From CAZNER01 sp964572065 (GTDB taxonomy: Bacteria; Patescibacteriota; Dojkabacteria; JAHIVN01): a stretch of 37,408 nucleotides of DNA. The position numbers and the translations under genes were made by a program. Of this stretch, positions 30,862-37,408 are shown piece after piece. How positions within the stretch are numbered: the stretch's first letter is position 1; every line of letters starts with the position of its first letter. Below the pieces are notes generated by a model. The model ran no database searches. It saw only the letters and a list, made by a program, of their open reading frames with translations, and was not told the origin of the DNA. The stretch spans positions 1 to 37,408 of the forward strand of contig CAZNER010000010.1 of NCBI GenBank assembly GCA_964572065.1. The letters run 5' to 3'.

Positions 30862-31815
30862 ATGACCATTACACTAAGGGATTATCAAATTGAAGCACAT
30901 GAAGGGATGATTAAGCATTTTAAGCTTAATCAGAAAGTGCTTCTTTGGGTTATGGCCGGTGGAGGTAAATCAATTACTGCAGGATCATTTATAGCTAAAT
31001 ATCATCAATTTTATAAATTTGTTTTAATAGTTAGAAAAAGGAATTTAGTAGAGCAGTTAGCAGAAGATGCCCTTGATACTTTTGATTTAGATTATTCAAT
31101 CTTTATGGCCGGACATGAGAAAATGGATTTAAATAAATCTATTCAAGTCTGTTCAAAAGATACAATGGATGCCAGGGATTATTTACCTTTTGAGGGAGAA
31201 GATAATGTTGTTGTAATGGTTGATGAATGTGATGAATTTCCTGATTATCAAAAAGAAATTATTGAGAGATATTCTGCTAGTAGCAGATTTTTTTATTTTG
31301 GAATGACTGCAACGCCTTTTAATGGTCTAGATCACTTCGATGTAGTATTAAACCCCATAAGCGCTAGAGGATTATTGAAAAAGGGAATTCTAGTGCCTTT
31401 TGATTATATAATACCAAAGCAGTTAAATTTTAAAGATGTGGAAGTAGTTGACGGTGCTTTTAAAACAACTGATATAATTAGAAAATTAGACCATCCAAAG
31501 GCCATTGCTGAGAGCTTTGAGTCATGGTTATGTTTCGGAGATAATCGCCAAACACTGATATTTTGTATTAATAAAGAGCATTCAAAAAGAGTTGTCGAAT
31601 ATATTAATAATTACTATGGAAAAGAAATGGCGATCCATTGTGATGCTGATACTCCAAAAGAGGAAAGAAAAAGTGCTATTGATAAATTTCGTAGAGGTAC
31701 TATTAGGTTTTTATCTAATATCCGCCTTTTTACTCGTGGAACTAATATCGTGGAAATAGGATGTATATGGGATAATGCTTGCACATTATCACTAAACAAT
31801 CACATCAAAAACTAG
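30862..31815 (+). CDS. SF2 DNA helicase, N-terminal part (frame broken before motif VI)
   Basis: A 317-residue DEAD/DEAH-like helicase. Motif I is VMAGGGKS (30-37), motif II VDECDE, motif III GMTATP, motif IV LIFCINKEHS and motif V RGTNIVEIGCIWD. The frame then stops at TAG 31813-31815, and motif VI (QKLGRGSRK) is found in the -1 frame directly downstream. Without it the protein should lack ATPase coupling. The break is at CAAAAAC (31806-31812): one more A, or a -1 ribosomal slip on AAA-AAC, restores one protein ending at 32357. A homopolymer error is the simplest cause; programmed slippage is possible because a stop follows at once. Confidence 0.85.
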   Translation: MTITLRDYQIEAHEGMIKHFKLNQKVLLWVMAGGGKSITAGSFIAKYHQFYKFVLIVRKRNLVEQLAEDALDTFDLDYSIFMAGHEKMDLNKSIQVCSKDTMDARDYLPFEGEDNVVVMVDECDEFPDYQKEIIERYSASSRFFYFGMTATPFNGLDHFDVVLNPISARGLLKKGILVPFDYIIPKQLNFKDVEVVDGAFKTTDIIRKLDHPKAIAESFESWLCFGDNRQTLIFCINKEHSKRVVEYINNYYGKEMAIHCDADTPKEERKSAIDKFRRGTIRFLSNIRLFTRGTNIVEIGCIWDNACTLSLNNHIKN

Positions 31816-32357
31816 GAAGAGGATCTAGAAAAAATCCAATTTATAATAATTGTATTCTTATAGATGTAGCGAATAATCTCTTGAATAATGGGCATTTTTA
31901 TCAAGAGAGAACTGTTGACCTAAAAAATAGTTACAAGAAAACTAAAACAGCCCTTGAGGTTCAACAGATGAGAGTGTGTGAGTCGTGTTTTAGGGCAGCG
32001 GAACCTCAAGAATTTGGGGTTCATAATTGCTGCCCTTTTTGTGGATTTAAAAATAAACCCATAAAAAAGAAGAAGTTATCTGATTATGCTAAGAAAAAAA
32101 TGTTTATGGAGACGGCTACTGAGGAGCAAATAGAGCAGAGAAATATGATAAATGAGTTTAAAAAGCTCTTGTGGAAGAAGATAAATTTAGGTAAAAGATA
32201 TCCAAAGGATATCGCAAGAGAATATGCTCAGATGGATATGTTGAAAAAATATGGGATTGAAAAAGTATTAAAAATAAGAAAATCAATTGGTTTAAAACAA
32301 GAGATTATTGATAAATATAAAAGACGTTATGAATATATACCATTAAACGGATTATAA
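31779..32357 (+). CDS. SF2 DNA helicase, C-terminal part with motif VI and a zinc finger
   Basis: The downstream frame holds motif VI (QKLGRGSRKNP), then a small region with CESC and CCPFCG (a four-Cys zinc finger), then a basic helical tail. It has only a TTG codon at 31779 and no ribosome site, so it is probably not an independent gene but the continuation of the helicase encoded from 30862. Coding in this frame is convincing from about 31807. The joined protein would be about 500 residues, the usual size for phage helicases of this kind with a C-terminal zinc finger. Confidence 0.75.
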   Translation: MHIITKQSHQKLGRGSRKNPIYNNCILIDVANNLLNNGHFYQERTVDLKNSYKKTKTALEVQQMRVCESCFRAAEPQEFGVHNCCPFCGFKNKPIKKKKLSDYAKKKMFMETATEEQIEQRNMINEFKKLLWKKINLGKRYPKDIAREYAQMDMLKKYGIEKVLKIRKSIGLKQEIIDKYKRRYEYIPLNGL

Positions 32358-32358
32358 A

Positions 32359-32706
32359 ATGAAAAAAGGTTCAACTCTCCAACACCAAAATCTTGTTAAG
32401 GATTTCATGATAGCAGTATCAAAAGAGTTCCCTAATGTGATGATACTGCCGTATACCAATGGGATGTTTAGGGCGTTTGATAATCCTGATAGAATCATTA
32501 GAGCAGGTCAAAAAGGTGTAATGGATTTACTCGTATTAGGTAAAGGTTTTTACATATGGTTCGACGCTAAAACAGGTCATGCTCAATTTACAAAAGAGCA
32601 GCGAGCGTTTAGAGATAGATTAACTGAAATTAATGAATGGGGGGTAGCTTTTAAACTTTCCTCTATTGAATATGGGTTGAAAGTAATAAGAGAATTTCAT
32701 GACTAA
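32359..32706 (+). CDS. VRR-NUC domain nuclease
   Basis: A 115-residue protein with the VRR-NUC pattern: GQKGVMDLLVL (catalytic Asp56), YIWFDAKTG (Asp69 and Lys71) and the downstream Gln/Glu motif TKEQRAF (Gln81). These PD-(D/E)XK-type nucleases act on branched or structured DNA, and phages often encode one directly after an SF2 helicase, as here. The usual ExK is DxK, a tolerated change. It should function in replication or recombination-intermediate resolution. Confidence 0.85.
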   Translation: MKKGSTLQHQNLVKDFMIAVSKEFPNVMILPYTNGMFRAFDNPDRIIRAGQKGVMDLLVLGKGFYIWFDAKTGHAQFTKEQRAFRDRLTEINEWGVAFKLSSIEYGLKVIREFHD

Positions 32707-33193
32707 AAAACCATTTGATATAGCATGTGAGGATGCGGAAAAATTTGCTAATGAAAGGTTAGCGGAGCAAAAAAGATTAGCTCCGTTTTTAAATAGGAAT
32801 CTTTTTCAAATATACAATATAGATAATAAGATTAAAGAGTTAGAAAAAGTTAAACAAGAAAAGTTAGAAAAATTAGGTGAACTAATGGATTTAGCTATGG
32901 TAAATACTCATTCACTTAAAAATGGATTTACTGTTAAACCTGATAATAAAAGAAAAGTAATTGTAAAAGATATAGCTAAATTTATGGCATGGCTTAAGGT
33001 CAATAAAAAACCTCAGGAGGTATTTGATTTTTTTAAAGATGCTATGAAAATATCCGCTTTAAAATCATTTTGTGAAAAAGAAGCTAATGATCAAAGAATA
33101 AAAGGGATAATGAATCCTGAAATTGATGGGGTTGAATTTGGAGAAATTACTTATAGAAGATTAACAACTTATATGAAAAAGGAGAAGAAGTGA
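32699..33193 (+). CDS. Helical replication-module protein, function unknown (Gp157-like layout)
   Basis: A 164-residue lysine-rich protein. A central coiled coil (KIKELEKVKQEKLEKLGELM) is followed by a segment with strand and helix (FTVKPDNKRKVIVKDIAKFM) and a last helical part. The layout, a coiled coil followed by a small domain, is like siphovirus Gp157-type proteins, but the match is not specific. It overlaps the nuclease gene by eight bases. An accessory of DNA replication is plausible from position. Confidence 0.55.
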   Translation: MTKKPFDIACEDAEKFANERLAEQKRLAPFLNRNLFQIYNIDNKIKELEKVKQEKLEKLGELMDLAMVNTHSLKNGFTVKPDNKRKVIVKDIAKFMAWLKVNKKPQEVFDFFKDAMKISALKSFCEKEANDQRIKGIMNPEIDGVEFGEITYRRLTTYMKKEKK

Positions 33194-33270
33194 ATAGCAA
33201 TAAATTAAGGAAGAAAAAGAAAAGAAGAAAAAAGATCGCACAAAAATCAAAACGTATTAACCGAAAATAA
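33190..33270 (+). CDS. Extremely basic 26-residue microprotein
   Basis: A GTG-started frame (GTGA overlap with the previous stop; GGAGAAGAA upstream) encoding VNSNKLRKKKKRRKKIAQKS and then KRINRK: 15 of 26 residues are Lys or Arg. It would bind nucleic acid non-specifically if made. The start signal is good, but a short A/G-rich frame could also be chance. No family recognised. Confidence 0.4.
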   Translation: MNSNKLRKKKKRRKKIAQKSKRINRK

Positions 33271-33281
33271 GGAGAAAGGGA

Positions 33282-33590
33282 ATGAGCGAAGAACAAAAAG
33301 AATTATTCAACAACGAAAATCAACAAGAAGGAACTATAATTTTAGATCCTGAAATGAAAGCAAAAGTAGAAAAGAAAAGAGAAGAAGAAAAAGCTAAACA
33401 AGAAAAAATGAAATTAATAAATGAATTAATGAAAGAGACATTAACTAATTTAGAAGAAAAAGCAGGACTTAAAATTTATGTAGCCGCTTATCAACCTGAA
33501 TTAGATGAAGTAGGAGTATGGAAATCTAAAAATTTAAATTTTATTGAGGAAGTAGGATTATCAAAAATAATTGATGGCCAATTTAACTAG
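33282..33590 (+). CDS. Charged early protein, function unknown
   Basis: A 102-residue protein with a long charged helical N-terminus (KAKVEKKREEEKAKQEKMKL) and a small alpha/beta C-terminal segment (LKIYVAAYQPELDEVGVWKS). Good AAGGAGAAAGGGA site. It is followed by the putative ssDNA-binding gene, so an accessory role in replication is possible but unproven. Confidence 0.6.
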   Translation: MSEEQKELFNNENQQEGTIILDPEMKAKVEKKREEEKAKQEKMKLINELMKETLTNLEEKAGLKIYVAAYQPELDEVGVWKSKNLNFIEEVGLSKIIDGQFN

Positions 33591-33600
33591 GAGAAAAGAG

Positions 33601-34461
33601 ATGGCAAAAAAACAAAGTAAAGAAGTTGCATTAAAAGAGGCAACATTAAGTTCAACTGCTATGGCAAAATTTGCTAATTATACTGATAAGGAAATGGCAG
33701 CTTTCAATGATATATCTTTGGATGTAGCAGATAATAATGAGTTGTTTCAAAATGATATTTTGATTCCTAAAGTATGGTTGATTCAGGCCATGAGTGAGCT
33801 TAGAAAACAAAAGAAAGCAGATGAAGGAGATTTTGTTGATTCTCAAACTGCTGAAATCTTAGCTTCTGAAGGCGAAACTCTTCAATTTGTTGTGCTTAAA
33901 ACATTTAAAAGATGGCATACCTTTAAGCTTGTAGCTAATGATAAAAAAGAATTTGTATCAAGTGAAATTATGGTATTCGGTAAAAATCATGATCTTCCTT
34001 ATGAAGAGACTGTAGAGGGCGATAAACTTGTTAGAAGACAAGTAATTAGTGCTTATGTCCTTTTAGAAAAAGATGCTGTATTAGGTGTTAATAAGCCTTA
34101 TATTATTGATTTCGCTAGTTCATCTAAAAGAGCAGGCAGAATGCTTATATCAGATATTAAAACGCTCAATACGCCGACTCCTGATCGCCCAGGTCTACCT
34201 TGTTTTGTAGGTTACTTTAAAATGACTGCAAACGAAGAGAACTTTTCTGAAGGTTCTGCTTATGTTAAACATGTACAATTTGGTGGATATTTACCTAAAA
34301 CATCTATGCCATTTTTAGCAGATTGTAGAAGACAACTAGATGTAATGGAGTCACAAATTGAAATTGATGATTCTGATGTTATCGAGTCAACTTCGGCAAC
34401 TAAAAAGAAAACTAGTACTAAAGTAGGTAAAAAAGCTGATTCAACTGAAGCGAGGATATAA
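33601..34461 (+). CDS. Putative ssDNA-binding or recombination-associated protein
   Basis: A 286-residue protein from ATG 33601 (AGGAGAAAAGAG upstream; an upstream in-frame ATG lies inside the previous gene). The body is beta-rich: LFQNDILIPKVWLIQAMSEL, ASEGETLQFVVLKTFKRWHT and YVKHVQFGGYLPKTS. It ends in a Ser/Thr/Lys-rich, weakly structured tail after an acidic DDSD. Proteins like this, upstream of phage polymerases and after helicase/nuclease genes, often serve as ssDNA-binding or annealing factors. No diagnostic motif was found, so the role is inferred from context. Confidence 0.5.
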   Translation: MAKKQSKEVALKEATLSSTAMAKFANYTDKEMAAFNDISLDVADNNELFQNDILIPKVWLIQAMSELRKQKKADEGDFVDSQTAEILASEGETLQFVVLKTFKRWHTFKLVANDKKEFVSSEIMVFGKNHDLPYEETVEGDKLVRRQVISAYVLLEKDAVLGVNKPYIIDFASSSKRAGRMLISDIKTLNTPTPDRPGLPCFVGYFKMTANEENFSEGSAYVKHVQFGGYLPKTSMPFLADCRRQLDVMESQIEIDDSDVIESTSATKKKTSTKVGKKADSTEARI

Positions 34462-34673
34462 TGCGAAGAGGAGCTAGAATTAACATTCCTAAAGAAAAAA
34501 CTCGTAAAGCACTCTATGCTAAAAAATGTGATGTAAAAATAATAGAAAAAATTGACAATATCACAGAAAAAACAGGCGTAGCAAAATGGGTTGTGATAGA
34601 GAGTATTTTAGCTACTTCTTTAGGAATTAAAACAAACAACAAACTAGATTTGAAAAAATGGCTAAAAATTTAA
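34461..34673 (+). CDS. Ribbon-helix-helix-like DNA-binding protein
   Basis: A 70-residue basic protein. Residues 22-55 (KCDVKIIEKIDNITEKTGVA, then KWVVIESILATSLGI) follow the CopG/Arc pattern: strand, charged helix, turn with TGV, second helix. It starts in TAATG overlap after the previous gene (GAGGA upstream), and its last 16 bases overlap the polymerase start. It may regulate the early operon or bind phage DNA; the operator is not identified. Confidence 0.55.
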   Translation: MRRGARINIPKEKTRKALYAKKCDVKIIEKIDNITEKTGVAKWVVIESILATSLGIKTNNKLDLKKWLKI

Positions 34674-36715
34674 TTAACAATTTAAAAGATTTGAGAGAGG
34701 CCGTTCATGAATTAAAACAACATGAACGGCTTTCTTCAGATACTGAAACTTACGGGCCGTCGGGAGTAGGCGGCCTTTATCCTTTCCATGGAAGTAGAGC
34801 TTTTTCTATCATTTTTGCTACAAAAACTGATGAATTTTATTTTAATTTTAATAAAGATGGAATCCATAAAAGGCATAAACATGAGTTGCAAACTATTTTC
34901 GATGATCCTAATAGGGTTATATTTTTTATCAATGCTCTCTTTGATGCTACAATATTGCATTTTGATGGAATAGAAATTAAATCAAGAATAGTCGATGGCC
35001 CTAGTATTGCAAGAATTGAATACAATAAGCATGGTAAAAATCCCTGGGATAAAGAAAGTTTTTTATATCTTGAGAATTTAGCAAATTATTATGAAGTACA
35101 GCAAAAAATTGATGCTGTTAAAAAATATATAAAAGAAAATAATCTCTATGATGAAAAAAGAGATATTTTTAATGGTAAGCTGATCCCTTTATATAATAAA
35201 GTTCCCCTCGATTTAATGTTTGAATATGGGTGCGGAGATGTTAGATCAACTTTTGATGTCTGTACAAAGATAATTAAATGCATAAATTTCAAAGATAAAA
35301 ATTATGAAGAGCATAGGGGTGATACTCCTCCAATGATAGAGATAGCTAAAAACGAAATATTGCTTACTAGCGTTTTAGTAGATATGAAAATAAAAGGTAT
35401 TCGTTTGTGGACTGATTACATTCAAAAAGCTATCGCACATGAATCAAAAATATCGAAAGCACTTCATACCGAAATTTCCCTACTTACAGGAGGAATAAAC
35501 CTTAATAGTGGAAAACAAGTAGCAGAATATTTAATCTCCAAAGGCGTTGAGGTTCCTAGAAAAGCTCCTACTGATCACGCAATTAGTATGATGGATAAAT
35601 GGCTTGAAAAGCACGATATATTGGTTGATCAAATGTATCGTGCTAAAACTGATCGACAAAAACTCTCCTTAAAAAATAAAGCACTCCAAGCAGAAGAAAA
35701 AATTAATACTTATCGTCAAGGTAACTACATAACTGATAAAAAAACATTAGCTAAACTAATGCAAAAATATCCTAATTTAGATTTCCTATCTAAGATAACT
35801 AAAGCAAAAGAAGCGGATAAAAAAATTGGAACTTATTACGAAAATTTTATGCTTTTAAAGGATGAAAAAAATATTATTCATTGTGGATTAAATCAAGAAG
35901 CTACAAAAACAGGGAGATTTAGTTCTAACTCTCCGAATCTTCAAAATCTACATAAAGAAGAATGGGATAAATCAAAAGATCAATTTTTAATTAGAAAATC
36001 TTTTATAGCAGATGAAGGGTATAGATTATTTTTTGCAGATTATTCTCAACAAGAAATGATTGTTATGCTTGATCAAGCAGGGGAAATGAGTGTTATTGAA
36101 AAGCTTTTATCAGGAGAATATAAAGATTTTTATTTAGCTACTGCCTCAGTTTTAAAAGATATTTTAAACGTAGAAATATCAAGAAAAGAAGCAAAAGCAA
36201 TGGCCTTAGGTCTAGCTTATGGTCAGGGAAAAAATTTATTAGCTAAATCTTTAAATAAAACTCCTGATGAAGCAGCAGAATTTAAAGCTGCATTCTTTAA
36301 TGCGTTACCTAAACTTAAAAAATTTGCTAGAAAATTGGAAAATCAAGTTAAATGGTATGGGAAAATTCATAATGCATTTGGGCGTGTTATGTATCTTGAT
36401 AAAGAAGAATCATATAAGGCGCTTAATGGATACGTACAAGGAACCTCAGCGGATATTACGAAAACGGCCATGATAGCAATTCACAAAGGGTTTAAAGAGG
36501 CAAATTTAGAGTCTAGGCTTGCTTTATGCATTCATGATGAAACTGCGTGTAATATAAAAATCGGAGAAGAAGATAAAGCTATTCCTATTATTAGAAAAGC
36601 AATGATAGAGGCGTACCCATATAAACATATCCCATTAAAAGTTGATTTTGAATTTTCTGAAATTAATGATTATGGGGTTTCTAGTTGGGGGGAAAAACAG
36701 GAATATGAATTATGA
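34658..36715 (+). CDS. DNA polymerase, family A, with 3'-5' exonuclease domain
   Basis: A 685-residue Pol I-type enzyme. Exonuclease motifs: SDTET (Asp28, Glu30), FFINALFD (Asp96) and YGCGD (Tyr190, Asp194). Polymerase motifs: A FADYSQQE (Asp461), B RKEAKAMALGLAYG (Arg509, Lys513, Tyr521) and C CIHDE (His626, Asp627). All catalytic residues are present, so it should be an active proofreading polymerase. Leu517 aligns with E. coli Phe762 of the O-helix, a position reported to vary with phage lifestyle. The start lies inside the end of the ribbon-helix-helix gene without a strong ribosome site, so translation is probably coupled. Confidence 0.95.
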   Translation: MAKNLINNLKDLREAVHELKQHERLSSDTETYGPSGVGGLYPFHGSRAFSIIFATKTDEFYFNFNKDGIHKRHKHELQTIFDDPNRVIFFINALFDATILHFDGIEIKSRIVDGPSIARIEYNKHGKNPWDKESFLYLENLANYYEVQQKIDAVKKYIKENNLYDEKRDIFNGKLIPLYNKVPLDLMFEYGCGDVRSTFDVCTKIIKCINFKDKNYEEHRGDTPPMIEIAKNEILLTSVLVDMKIKGIRLWTDYIQKAIAHESKISKALHTEISLLTGGINLNSGKQVAEYLISKGVEVPRKAPTDHAISMMDKWLEKHDILVDQMYRAKTDRQKLSLKNKALQAEEKINTYRQGNYITDKKTLAKLMQKYPNLDFLSKITKAKEADKKIGTYYENFMLLKDEKNIIHCGLNQEATKTGRFSSNSPNLQNLHKEEWDKSKDQFLIRKSFIADEGYRLFFADYSQQEMIVMLDQAGEMSVIEKLLSGEYKDFYLATASVLKDILNVEISRKEAKAMALGLAYGQGKNLLAKSLNKTPDEAAEFKAAFFNALPKLKKFARKLENQVKWYGKIHNAFGRVMYLDKEESYKALNGYVQGTSADITKTAMIAIHKGFKEANLESRLALCIHDETACNIKIGEEDKAIPIIRKAMIEAYPYKHIPLKVDFEFSEINDYGVSSWGEKQEYEL

Positions 36716-36783
36716 GTGATGAAATGAGTTGTGAAATGAGTTGTGAAATGAGTTGTGAAATGAGTTGTGAAATGAGTTGTGAA
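36712..36783 (+). repeat. Perfect 12-bp tandem repeat, five copies plus one degenerate
   Basis: ATGAGTTGTGAA is repeated five times without change (36724-36783), preceded by ATGAGTGATGAA (36712-36723). The unit is a multiple of three, so copy number changes keep the frame. Every unit begins with an ATG in frame. Confidence 0.97.
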
Positions 36784-36870
36784 TCATGCAATCAGAATGG
36801 GCTATATTGTAACTGTTTATTTTGTGAAAAATTCAACATGTGGGAATCACTTGAGGACAAAAATGACTAA
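36712..36870 (+). CDS. Cysteine-rich microprotein with MSCE repeats
   Basis: A 52-residue frame that starts in ATGA overlap with the polymerase stop. After MSDE come five exact MSCE tetrapeptides, then CESCNQNGLYCNCLFCEKF and an acidic tail. It has ten cysteines, enough for one or more metal sites or disulphides. The C-terminal cysteines resemble a zinc knuckle. The next gene starts within its last codons. The repeat length can change by slippage, so residue number may vary between isolates. No homologue known to me. Confidence 0.55.
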   Translation: MSDEMSCEMSCEMSCEMSCEMSCESCNQNGLYCNCLFCEKFNMWESLEDKND

Positions 36871-37198
36871 CGAAACTGAATTGAAAGAGGCGAGTTTGGT
36901 TGTCTGTAGATATTACTGGCCAGATGTTAAGTGCCAACAATATATGGGCAATGGGATTGTTATAGTCACTCCATATAGTCTTAGCTCCAGCAAGAGAATT
37001 GATTGCCTCGACTTGAATTTCTTGGCAGAGGTTTGGAAGAAAATTGCCTCTGAAACAGTTAATAAAATATTTGGCATGACATTGATACACTCTGAAAATG
37101 AAATGATTATACTACCATGTAAGAATATACAGGAAGCAGCACTACTCGCCACAGACAAAGCAATAACCGAACTAAACCAAAACAATGATAGGGAGTGA
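36863..37198 (+). CDS. Early-operon protein, function unknown
   Basis: A 111-residue protein from ATG 36863 (GAGGA upstream, MTNETELKEASLVVCRYYWP). Frames starting further upstream run through the repeat gene in another phase and lack a ribosome site. It has an alpha/beta appearance (NGIVIVTPYSLSSSKRIDCL, then NIQEAALLATDKAITELNQ) and no TM segment. GC content is about 39%, above the neighbouring early genes. No family recognised. Confidence 0.6.
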   Translation: MTNETELKEASLVVCRYYWPDVKCQQYMGNGIVIVTPYSLSSSKRIDCLDLNFLAEVWKKIASETVNKIFGMTLIHSENEMIILPCKNIQEAALLATDKAITELNQNNDRE

Positions 37199-37201
37199 GG
37201 G

Positions 37202-37408
37202 ATGAATTATTTAGCAATAGTAGAGTTAAGTCTTTTTGCGTGTTTTACAATATTTCTTGGTTACTGCACGATCAAGCTCGGAAAAAGTGCAATAGGGCTT
37301 ATTAGGACATGTGAAAAGTTAAATGAAGAATCAGATAAAATGTGCAAAGATATCGAACCTTTTTTGGATTTCTTGACAAAGGCAAAAATAGCTATGGAAG
37401 AAATCGAG
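37202..37408 (+). CDS. Membrane-anchored protein cut by the window edge
   Basis: The frame starts MNYLAIVELSLF after AGGGAGTGAGGG and stays open for 69 codons to the right edge. One N-terminal TM helix (FACFTIFLGYCTIKLG) is followed by a charged helical region. Joining to the left edge gives a protein of about 98 residues ending KYAPEELDY if one A is added to the run at 3-8. Function unknown; a TM anchor plus coiled coil is a common form for small phage envelope proteins. Confidence 0.6.
   Translation, partial: MNYLAIVELSLFACFTIFLGYCTIKLGKSAIGLIRTCEKLNEESDKMCKDIEPFLDFLTKAKIAMEEIE

Noticed and set aside
34736..35025. Overlapping frames on both strands at the start of the polymerase gene
   Set aside because: Family A polymerase exonuclease motifs are in the main frame, so the others are shadows.
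36712..36783. CRISPR-like or regulatory tandem repeat
   Set aside because: Units are directly adjacent 12-mers with no spacers and lie in a coding frame; it is a protein repeat.
1..37408. Integrase, transposase, CI-like repressor or toxin-antitoxin system
   Set aside because: I looked for tyrosine or serine recombinase, DDE and HTH motifs in all likely genes and saw none; the two ribbon-helix-helix proteins have no convincing toxin partner.

Overview
This window looks like the complete or nearly complete genome of a low-GC (about 30-35%) tailed phage with a long non-contractile tail (siphovirus type). Terminase, portal, protease, capsid, connector, tail tube, tape measure, fibre and lysis genes are all present, followed by a separate replication module. 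No sheath or baseplate-wedge genes were recognised. Lipoprotein signal peptides, an M15 endolysin without a wall-binding domain and a spanin-like lipoprotein suggest a Gram-negative, AT-rich host. I cannot name the genus. The gene truncated at the right edge and the gene fragment at the left edge can be joined into one reading frame if one A is added to a homopolymer, so the contig is probably circular or circularly permuted.

Layout. (1) 117-24142, minus strand: late operon, read from right to left. Order: small and large terminase, Mu gp29-like portal fused to an F-like domain, a tiny DnaJ-type zinc protein, Mu I-like protease/scaffold, decoration protein, Mu T-like major capsid protein, a cluster of repeat-bearing virion proteins, a permuted papain-like hydrolase, connector and neck proteins, tail tube, tail chaperone, tape measure, distal tail proteins, fibre and lysis genes. 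The head block is Mu-like but there is no transposase. (2) 9310-10258: a plus-strand three-gene cassette with its own strong promoter, inserted between the tail tube and tail chaperone genes. It encodes a coiled-coil protein, a ribbon-helix-helix protein and a DUF4468-like lipoprotein, and looks like a moron. (3) 24143-24591: a non-coding region with many AGTGATA/TATCACT repeats, two copies of a 13-bp palindrome and an AT-rich tract. It lies between the late promoter and the primase-helicase and is a candidate replication origin. (4) 24592-27135, minus strand: primase-SF3 helicase. (5) 27136-27397: a control region with a consensus promoter that ends about 80 nt later in a strong terminator (candidate small RNA), then a second promoter for the early operon. 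(6) 27398-37408, plus strand: early/replication operon of many small overlapping genes, an SF2 helicase split by a frameshift, VRR-NUC nuclease, a possible ssDNA-binding protein, a ribbon-helix-helix protein, family A DNA polymerase and a cysteine-rich repeat microprotein.

How it works together. The SF3 primase-helicase, SF2 helicase, VRR-NUC nuclease and polymerase form a self-contained replication set. The divergent control region separates early (+) from late (-) transcription. G-rich hairpins follow the capsid, 84-aa and tail-tube genes and probably tune expression of these abundant products. No integrase, CI-like repressor, tRNA or CRISPR array was seen. A 100-base N gap (28033-28132) interrupts one early gene.
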